Below, in pieces: positions 55,707 to 64,000 of a stretch of DNA of 64,000 nucleotides. The position numbers and the translations under genes are program-made. Numbering within the stretch: position 1 is the stretch's first letter; every line of letters starts with the position of its first letter. This stretch comes from Rhipicephalus microplus (lineage: Eukaryota > Arthropoda > Arachnida > Ixodida > Ixodidae): assembly GCF_043290135.1 (NCBI RefSeq), contig NC_134701.1, forward strand, positions 205,850,601 through 205,914,600. The letters run 5' to 3'. Below the pieces are notes generated by a model. That model did no database searches, was not told the origin of the DNA, and was given only the letters and a program-made list of their open reading frames with translations.

Positions 55707-56205
55707 TGTTGGGACTCCGGGTCCTGTCGGTCTCGTTTTCGGTAGCTGGCCCCGTCGCAGGATCCATCGTCCAACAATTCAGCAAGAAGAAGCGCCCGAA
55801 CGAACGACAGAGATTTATTTACATGTGGAGAAGTGGTCAACTGATCCAAAGAGAGAAGAGTGAGTGTGATACAAAACGTCTTCGGCATTTTATAGCGCCA
55901 CGTTGTTGACACTGGGTGCCTTGTCCGCATCGTCAGCCAATACGGTGTCCCCGTCACCTCGGCCACGAGGGAGGGGGAAACACCTCTCACAACACATGGA
56001 GTGGCACAACCTAACACGATGTCCATATATGGTCACGGCGCCCTAAAATGTTACCAAACATGGTCACGAACGCACAGCAGATTCCGGAGTTCTCCCGGTG
56101 AGAGGAGGAGCCTGAATGGGGAGGTGGGGGTGGACGACCCCGTCGGTCAAGAACCGGTTCTCCCCCAAACTCTTCTTGCTTGGTTCCCTAGGGCCGGTCG
56201 TAACA
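55707..56205 (-). repeat. LTR (5' LTR of the element)
   Basis: 499 bp, the same ends as the other copy. Visible differences: CTGTCGG for CTGCCGG, CAGCAAG for CAGCGAG, GGGTGCC for GGGCGCC and CCCGTCA for CCCGGCA. Confidence 0.95.
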
Positions 56206-56640
56206 ATACCATGAACTCGAGGTGGTTAAAGGTGGGAAGTAAACCCGAAGCGCAAGCCGTAAGAAAGTGTGCATGTGTCACCTCCCATTTAGTCCTTGAA
56301 ATGTCTGCTAGATGGCGGTGCTTCTATATGGAGAATATATGATGAAAAGATGCGAGATGGTGGTACTTAGAGTGCTGAATAGATGGACGAACGGACACAC
56401 AGACAGATGCATGGATGGACGCATGAACGGACGCATGAATGGACGCAGGCGCGGATGCATGGACGAACGCAGGGACGGACGCACGAACAGACACACGCAC
56501 GGACGGGTGGATGGACGCATGGACGGTTACAGAGATTTACGCAGGAACGGACGGAAGCAAGAACGAATGGACGGACGAATGCTTCGCCCCACTCCCCATC
56601 ATTCACTCCGTGGATATGCTGCCATTTTTTTTAAAGGCAC
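56206..56640 (-). repeat. Dispersed repeat X, copy 3, right part
   Basis: It resumes ATACCATGAACTCGAGGTGG directly after the LTR element. It then has the module, the GGACGGACGCA minisatellite (56380-56580) and the terminus CATTCACTCCGTGGATATGC. Confidence 0.8.
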
Positions 56641-56892
56641 GACATGTTTAGGTTTATTTTGATATTTTTCACGCCTTCTATAAGTCTACTATAGAATAAT
56701 CAACAGGGTTGTCTCTGAGATTCGTTCCGGTCATGGTGCAAGAATACTTCAGGTGAGTGAACGCCGCTTAGCGAGAATTTGGCGGGTAGGGGCCGATTAT
56801 GTTCTCGTTTGCGGCAGGCTGATAGATGGCTCGCCGGACTGAGGACTGTGGCGGGCTGTTGGCGAATTCCTCAAAGCACACCAGGCACGTAA

Positions 56893-56983
56893 ACGATGGC
56901 ATAGAGTTTCCGAAAATTAACTAGAGGGCACTCTGGCACTGCGATCCTTCCGCGACCATGGGAATGATGGGTAGTACACACAC
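56893..56983 (+). repeat. Inverted repeat Y, left copy
   Basis: CATAGAGTTTC, ACTAGAGGG-ACTCTGG and GGGAATGATGGGTAGTACAC in order. The same blocks occur in reverse complement at 59409-59520, so the LINE fragment lies between them. Confidence 0.75.
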
Positions 56984-57245
56984 TTGCCAAGTCTTCGTGC
57001 TTGCGGGCGGCGAATTGTACTTGCGGCTTCGTTTATTGCTGGTTACGGTTTTGTTTTGAAAGAAAGAACAAACCTTTTTGAACGTAGTGACTTGATACAA
57101 AATGGTAAGTCTAAAAGAATAAGGTTGTGAAGCGCAAACGGTGAAAATTTGCTAATTTATGTTTTCGTGAAAAAAGAGCTCCAAGCCACACGAGCACACA
57201 CGGAGCCAGAAACAGGCCAGAAGTACGAAAATTAGACAAATGTTT

Positions 57246-59372
57246 GTCATCATCATCATCATCAGCCTTACTACGTCCACTGCAGGACAAAGGCCTCTCC
57301 CATGTTCCGCCAGTTAATCCGGTCCTGTGCTTGCTGCTGCCAATTTATACCCGCAAACTTCTTAATCTCATCTGCCCACCTAACCTTCTGTCTCCCCCTA
57401 TACCCGCTTGCCTTCTCTGGGAATCCAGTTAGTTACTCTTAACGACCAGCGGTTATCCTGTCTACGTGCTACATGCCCGGCCCATGTCCATTTCTTCTTC
57501 TTGATTTCAGCTATGATATCCTTAGCCCCCCTTTGTTCCCTAATCCACTCTGCTCTCTTCTTGTCTCTTAAGCTTACACCTACCATTTTTCTTTCCAATG
57601 CTCACTGCGTCGTCCTCAATTTAAGCTGAACCCTCTTTATAAGTCTCCAGGTTTCTGTTCCGTAGCTAATTACCGGCAAGATACAGCTGTTATATACCTT
57701 TCTCTTGAGGGATAGTGTCAATCTACCTGTCATAATTTGAGAGTGCTTGCCAAATGTGCTCCACCTCCTTCTTATTTTTCTAGTTACTTCAATCTCGTGG
57801 TTCGGCTCCGCGGTTATTACCTGCCCTAAGTAGACATAGTCTTTTACAACTTGAAGTGCACTATTACCTATCTCGAAGCGCTGCTCCTTTCCGAGGTTGT
57901 TGTACATTACTTTCGTTTTCTGCAGATTCATTTTAAGACCCACCTTTCTGCTCTCCTTGTCTAACTCCGTAATCATGAGTTGCAATTCATCCCCTGAGTT
58001 ACTCAGCAATGCAATGTCATCGGCGAAGCATAGGTTACTAAGGTACTTTCCATTAACTCTTATCTCTAACTGTTCCCATTCTAGGCTTCTGAAAACCTCC
58101 TGTAAGCACGCGGTAAATAGCATTGGGGAGATGGTGTCCCCCTGCCTTACACCCTTCTTGATTAGTGTTCTGTTGCTTTCTTTATGAAGCACTATGGTAG
58201 CAGTTGATCCCCTGTAGATTTCTTCCAGGATGTTTATATATACTTCATCGACACCCTGACTCCGCAGTCTCTGCATGACGGCTGAAATTTCTACTAAATC
58301 AAACGCCTTCTCGTAATCTATGAAGGCTATGTATAGTGGTTGGTTATATTCTGAGCATTTCTCTATTACCTGATTGATAGTATGAATGTGGTCGATTGTT
58401 GAGTAGCCTGTTCCAAATCCTGCTTGTTTTTTTTGGTTGATTGAATTCTAACGTTTTCTTTACACTGTTAGCAATTGCCTTTGTAAATAGCTTGTATACT
58501 ACAGAGAGCAAGCTAATCGGCCTGTAATTCTTCAAGTCCTTGTCATCTCCTTTCTTATGTATTAAGATGATGTTAGCGTTCTTCCAAGACTCTAATACTC
58601 TTCCCGTCAGGAGACACCTCATAAACAGGGTGGCTAGTTTTTCTAACACAATCTGTCCTCCATCTTTCAGCAGATCTGATGTTACCTGATCCTCACCAGC
58701 AGCTTTGCCTCTTTGCATTCTCTCCAAAGCTTTTCTGACTTCTTCTATCATTACTGGTGGGGTGTCATCTGGGTTACTGCTAGTTCTTATAGTATTAAAG
58801 TCGTGGTTGTTCCGGCTACTGTATAGATCTCTGTAAAACTCCTCCGCTATTTTAACTATCCTATTCACATTGGTAGTTATTTTGCCTTCTTTGTCCCTTA
58901 GTGCATAAATCTGATTTTTGCCCATCCCAAGTGTCCTCTTCACTGCTTTGACGCTTCCTCCGTTTTTCAGAGCGTGTTCAATTCTCTCCATATTATACCT
59001 TCTTACATCGCATACCTTACGCCTATTAATCAACTTCGAAAGCTCTGCCAGTTCTATTTTGTCTGTTGTGCTTGAGGCTTTCATGATTTGATGCTTCTTA
59101 ATGAGATTCTTCGTTTCCTGGGAAAGCTTGCCAGTGTCCTCTCTAACTACCCTGCCTCCAACTTCAACTGCACACTCCGTAATGATACTCGTCAGATTAT
59201 CATTCATTGTATCTATGCTAAGGTTGGTTTCCTCACTAAGAGCCGAGTACCTGTTCTGAAGCGAGACTCTGAATTCCGGTATTTTCCCTCTCAGTGCTAG
59301 CTCATTGATTACCTGTTCTGAAGCGAGACTCTGAATTCCGGTATTTTCCCTCTCAGTGCTAGCTCATTGATT
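57246..59372 (-). mobile_element. RTE-type LINE, 5'-truncated
   Basis: On the minus strand, RT and the C-terminal region are present but no endonuclease domain. The element ends at 57246 in a (GATGAT)n tail typical of RTE-clade LINEs, just after QWT-stop. The 5' end near 59372 falls inside the linker before RT, a usual result of incomplete reverse transcription. A 62-bp segment is tandemly duplicated at the truncated end (59249-59310 and 59311-59372). Confidence 0.85.
57310..59372 (-). pseudogene. LINE reverse transcriptase, multiply interrupted
   Basis: Motifs in order: LRGKIPEFRVSLQNRYSAL linker; ANIILIHKKGDDKDLKNYRP (RT domain 1-2); QAGFGTGYSTIDHIHTI; IAFIDYEKAFD; KKGVRQGDTISPMLF; the catalytic FADDIALLS; INSYGTETWRL-like connection; and the C-terminal WAGHVARRQDNRW with KVRWADEIKKFAGINW. 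Breaks: a frameshift at an 8-base T/A run (58427-58434), an in-frame TGA at 57602-57604 (probably from CGA), and a frameshift near 57405. The linker and connection readings are by eye and approximate. Confidence 0.85.
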
Positions 59373-59408
59373 GGATTCTTGCGTATCTGTTTCTGTCATA
59401 CACACAAA

Positions 59409-59520
59409 TGTGTGTACTACCCATCATTCCCATACTCGCTGAAGCGCCGTGTGTTGCAGCTCCCATAGACACTAGCACCAGAGTTCCCTCTAGTGTATAT
59501 TAAGAAACTCTATGGACGAT
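59409..59520 (-). repeat. Inverted repeat Y, right copy
   Basis: Reverse complement of the blocks at 56893-56983, with about 20 extra bases in the middle. Confidence 0.75.
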
Positions 59521-60922
59521 GGTTTCCAAATCTGAGAAAACAGCTTTGGAAACCGTCGTGATAACAACCACGCGACACGCATAAAGTGACGCCGCGAAAG
59601 AGGTGATGATAAGGGAGGAGGTTGACAGTGCAGCGAGGGTGTTGTGGTGACGATAAATGAGCGTTGCTGCTTTCCCACGTACGGGGCTTTGCTACATTAA
59701 GAGGGAGAAGGGAAGCCGGGGCAAAGTTTGCAGCGCCATCTCTAGGGCTCATTGCGAAGAAGAGCATTATCGGGCAACGGATAGTCCCGGCGTTTGCTCA
59801 CCTAAAGTATTTTTGCACCGTGGTTCCGGTCGAGAGTTTCACAACATCGCAACCGCAGCTAAACCTGAGGCCACGTGTTGATCAAGTCATCTTCTCCAGC
59901 CTGCACATTCGAGCGCGCTGCCTGGCTGGTGAACGCCTTGGTTGTCTTCACCGTCCGCTAGCACCCGAGCCGGTGCGGGCGGCTTATTAGCTATTCAGTT
60001 GGGCGGTATATTTGCTGAGTTATGTCAGGACATGCTATGAGGTAATTAGGCCAAGTCCTAGTAAGACCGACGTAATTACGCCACATCCTAATTAGACCAT
60101 GGAAATGGAGCCACGTGAAGCTGGAACCATGCTAACTAAAACATGCCAATAAATGCACTGACTAAACCATGCTAGTTCGTTAATCATGTCCACGCTAGGT
60201 AAAACCACGGTAATTATACCTTAATGATATGATGACACTTATGATCGTACTAATAAGAATTACGTTAAATAGCTCTACACTAATAATGCCTTTGTTAATT
60301 GCACCCGAGATAATTATTGACGTTTTAATTGGTACCTTATTATTTAGGACAAAATTGACCATTATTATGTCCCCTAGGTAATTGGTATAATCAAATATAA
60401 AACAGAGCTGATGCGGCCTTACTTCCAAGCAGACAAATTAGATAAGTAGACGACCGAATCGAAAAGCTGGAAGACGTAGATTACCACAGGTCCTCTATGG
60501 CTCCAGCCTTGCACATATAGTGCAAGATGACCAAATTGTTTTAGATGCAAAGAAGCTGCTGCTTAGCGTCCACCGCATCAAATGCTTGACAGTCACACAG
60601 GCACCTTGACAGCGAGTATGTATCCGAGTTCACGTGTCAATCAGTTTGATTGACAGATGGGCGCGGCTAAGATCGGGTCTGCCCACCACATTTGCTTTTG
60701 CCGAAAAGCAGTGCTCACGCCACAACGCCAGCGAGTGACACGATTCATTTATCAGCTTTATCGCGCACACTATGCTCACTCACACGAAGAAGCAAAAGTT
60801 TTACCATCACGTCGCTGCTATCGCATTTGACTTCCCCGCGCTCACGATGACTCCACTCACAGCCGCGTTGCCGCCATGATGCGAGCACCGCTGGTGACAA
60901 CCTGTCATAATATTTAGGTGCA
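59521..60922. other. Unassigned, with a cryptic TAATTA-rich stretch
   Basis: No gene recognised. From about 60035 to 60370 short variants of TAATTA/TAGACCA/ACCATGCTA recur every 15-25 bp, like a decayed short-period repeat. The rest shows nothing supportable. Confidence 0.45.
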
Positions 60923-61165
60923 TTGATTGATTGATTTGTGGGGTTTAACGTCCCAAAATCACTGTATAATTATGAGAGACGCCGTAGTGGAGGGCTCCGG
61001 AAATTTTGACCCCCTGGGGTTCTTTAACGTGCACCCAAATCTGAGTACACGGGCCTACAACATTTCCGCCTCCATCGGAAATGCAGCCGCCGCAGCCGGG
61101 AATCAAACCCGCGACCTGCGGGTCAGCAGCCGAGTACCTTAGCCACTAGACCACCGCGGCGGGGC
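60923..61165 (-). mobile_element. tRNA-derived SINE, copy F
   Basis: Full length. Duplications AATATTTAGGTGCA and AATATTTAGTTGCA (one mismatch) flank it. Confidence 0.9.
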
Positions 61166-61633
61166 AATATTTAGTTGCAATATTTGATAGATGCGAAACG
61201 AGAGCAGCGCGAGAGTTCTGCGTGTGGACCCTTGCTGCCTTCAAGTGCGCACATTTCCATGCTGCAGGAAAAACGAAAGAGCCTGCCCGAAAGGGGACAA
61301 GCGCCCACGAACACGCCTGCGGGAGGCGCGTGCTGAGTTGACAAAAAGATAGCCCGACAATCACGCTGAACGTCGCTGAACTGTTACAATATTGACTGAG
61401 TGGCGGCCCTGACGTGTTTGCACGCGGTGTTTCCTTGATAACCACCGCAGTGTCCCACATGCGTTTCCAACGCCACGCGCTTTCTTGTAGCAATTCTTTA
61501 TCAACGCTGCTGTCACGCGCTCCGCACTGTCTTGATGCTACTATGGCCGCCGTGTAGCGAGCTCGGGGCAAACTCGTCTGCCCGAGAAGCTCGCGTCATC
61601 CTGCATAGCACTCCTGGTCTTAACGGCCAGCAA

Positions 61634-61872
61634 TTGATTGATATGTGGGGTTTAACGCCCCAAAACCACTATATGATTATGAGAGACGCCGTATTGGAGG
61701 GCTCCGGAAATTTAGACCACCTGGGGTTCTTTAACGTGCACCCAAATCTGAGCACACGGGCCTACAACATTTCCACCTCCATCGGAAATGCAGCCGCCGA
61801 TGCCGAGATTCGAACCCGCGACCTGCGGGTCAGCAGCCGAGTACATAAGCCACTAGACCACCGCGGCGGGGC
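61634..61872 (-). mobile_element. tRNA-derived SINE, copy G
   Basis: Full length, B box GGTTCGAATCT. CGGCCAGCAA is duplicated on both sides, and TTG also matches on the right. Confidence 0.9.
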
Positions 61873-62086
61873 ACCGGCCAGCAATTGTTTCGTCTGAGCA
61901 TCTCCTGAATTGTAGCTGTCCGTCACCGAATGTCACACTCTAGTGTCCCGCAGGGAAACCGTGAGAATACGTTACACGCTCCTACTCGTTGCCGTGGGCC
62001 GTTCAGAAAAAAATCAAGTGTCCCGTGCCTGTGACAACCTTTTTGCAAGCTGCGTACCAGCACTGTTCTTTCCGCCTTACTCAGCC

Positions 62087-62331
<245 letters not shown>

Positions 62332-64000
62332 CCCCCTACGTCTCCGTGTTCTCGTTATCACCTCCTGAACTTGGCGTCTACCAAAACTGGTAAGGGGGGA
62401 TAAGAGGATTTTATGGGTATAACAGCTTGGTCGTGATGTGAATAACGTGAAAAACCTGTCACGTACATCGCCGAACATCTTCCCTTCATGCACGTGTGGC
62501 AGTTACCCGCGTACCACGCACGTGGTGAGCGGCTATGCACCAAAGGTGACTGACACTTCACTTCCACTCAGGAACAGCGAGAACCGACGTGGCAATGTAA
62601 ATGCGAGAGCGTTACGAAAAACCACCATTGCGAGCGTTAGCTCGACGAACGCGAAGAATAGGAATCGTGGTACCAGCAGGAATCCAACTCGAGCTTTTTC
62701 CGTTGGCGTCGGGTACTCTACCCCAAAGCCACGCCGGGACTTCGAGCTGCTTCGGAGGAAGACCAGATGCTGACGTAATGTGGGCCCGATGCAGGCCCAC
62801 GAAGCGCCCACAACAACAGCTATAAAAACACGCCGAGCCACCTCGTAACACTTGGCTCAAAAGTCGAAACTGCAGCACAGACAAATAAATCGTCGTATGC
62901 ATCGCGTGGAAACGGTTCCCATGAGGAGTGGGATCTGCCGAATTTTTCGGTTTGCCTTTTTTTCTACTAATTTATTGTTGCCACTACTTCTACACCCTGG
63001 CCACAGGGCAGCAATATGTGTAAAACAATTCGACAGATTCCACGCCTTGTGGGAACCGATTTCGATGTGAGGCAGGGGGCGAATAATTTGTCTGTGCCGC
63101 ATTTTCGGGATTTCAGCCAAGCGTTATAAAAAGTACACTGACTTGGTTTTGTAAGTGTAGTATTTTTGTGCGCATCGTTGGCTTACCAGCAACATCGACT
63201 GGCCTGGCGTTTAAAGGGTAGCCTATGGTCTGTGAGCAGAGACATCGGTATAATCGAGAGTGACCTGCACGTTTACCACGGGATGATGTGAACGCCATAC
63301 TTAACTTTCGTTATAGGGCTCCTGGGTCAAGCAGCACTTCTAGCGGATGCTTGAATAAGCTTCGCCTCTAAGAGGTCAACGTGATCTGGCCCCCTCTAGA
63401 ATGCTTTAACATTCGTATAATTACGCAGTTAGTAGCCCTTGTGTAACGGTAACAATGAGTTCATGTTCACCAAACTGCGGACACCCCTTTAATATACAGC
63501 CGCGTCGACGACCAGATATTCCATGCAACTTTTCAATTGGTCCTGTTGCTCGAGTCATCTCGGGGGAGTTTTCATGGTTGTTGTTTAATCTAGGTATCGA
63601 TAGTGGCACCATGTATGAAGTGGCGTGGTGTTTGCAAATATCGAACTAGCCCTGGTACGTGTAACTGACACCGCAGGGACTAGTGAAATTCCGTCAGTCT
63701 CGTAGTGTGCCAAGGCTCTCACCGTAAGACGGAATAGATTTAATTTGTCCCGGGAATGGCCGTTAATTCCAACCTCGGCGATCAACGGAGCCTATAGTCA
63801 CAACATCCGAGGACGTGGCCTGAGCTCAAGGCATCATGAAGTAAGGCTGCCTCTCCTGAGCTCTCTTCTTTAAAACATTTATTATCTCTCTCTCACAGTC
63901 ATGGTGCGTTCAGTCACACCGCGCAAAGTGTCTCCAAGCTAGCCAGATAATTTTGCGTAGTTTGGACGAACTTAACGTTCCCACTGCCACTACAATCCTG
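62332..64000. other. Right-hand region without recognisable gene
   Basis: Several short ORFs overlap on both strands, none with a recognisable domain or convincing splice borders. A short phrase GCTTCGCCTCTAAGAGG near 63360 resembles sequence at the ends of other repeats here. Confidence 0.4.

Larger units (their letters stand above)
49673..56205 (-). mobile_element. Gmr1-like Ty3/gypsy LTR retrotransposon (INT before RT)
   Basis: The 6533-bp element is read on the minus strand. Its 499-bp LTRs start TG and end CA and differ at only about four sites by eye. An 18-nt primer-binding site matches tRNA-Leu. Order from the 5' LTR: gag with zinc knuckle, protease remnant, integrase, reverse transcriptase, RNase H, 3' LTR. 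Integrase before RT is abnormal for Ty3/gypsy but defines Gmr1-type elements, first described in deuterostomes. ATAC is duplicated at both ends, and two uninterrupted target sites exist at 39710-39729 and 39945-39965. The copy is inactive: there is a frameshift in the protease region, TAA between INT and RT, and TAA between RT and RNase H. Confidence 0.93.

Overview
The window reads as a hard-tick (ixodid, Rhipicephalus-like) nuclear chromosome. The grounds are long introns with GT/AG borders, dense tetranucleotide microsatellites, and at least seven copies of one tRNA-derived SINE. From memory, that SINE resembles the Ruka family reported from Rhipicephalus; I could not check this. Nothing looks bacterial: there are no operons, no Shine-Dalgarno spacing and no CRISPR.

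Layout. (1) 1-18048, minus strand: the 5' two-thirds of a liprin-alpha gene. Twelve exons have matching phases and encode the N-terminal coiled coil and part of the linker; the SAM-domain exons lie off the left edge. Its introns carry a small 2.2-kb gag-only LTR element (10406-12633), a (TA)n run beside a splice donor and a SINE. (2) 18049-19086: about 1 kb between two divergent genes. (3) 19087-35370, plus strand: a complete 12-exon fatty acyl-CoA reductase gene, 540 codons by my splicing. Its introns hold a 128-bp tandem array, SINE pieces, a foldback repeat and a large GATA/GGTA microsatellite. (4) 35371-44100: gene-poor repeat territory. (5) 44108-48416, plus: the 3' half of an MFSD6-like major-facilitator gene, with a SINE and a nested palindrome in its last intron. 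(6) 49436-56640: a dispersed repeat split by a 6.5-kb LTR retrotransposon on the minus strand. (7) 57246-59372, minus: a 5'-truncated RTE-type LINE. (8) 59373-64000: SINEs, microsatellites and unassigned sequence.

The most notable object is the retrotransposon at 49673-56205. Its LTRs are 499 bp each and nearly identical. It has a tRNA-Leu-type primer-binding site and a 4-bp target duplication confirmed by two empty sites in this window. Its domain order is gag-PR-INT-RT-RNaseH, with integrase before reverse transcriptase. This is the reverse of normal Ty3/gypsy order and is known for the Gmr1 group. The copy is recent but broken by one frameshift and two in-frame TAA codons.

The second notable object is the gag-only element in the liprin-alpha intron. 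It has 122-bp terminal direct repeats and a 4-bp duplication.

The host genes have no evident shared pathway. Liprin-alpha is a synaptic and cell-adhesion scaffold, the reductase makes fatty alcohols, and the MFS protein is a predicted transporter.
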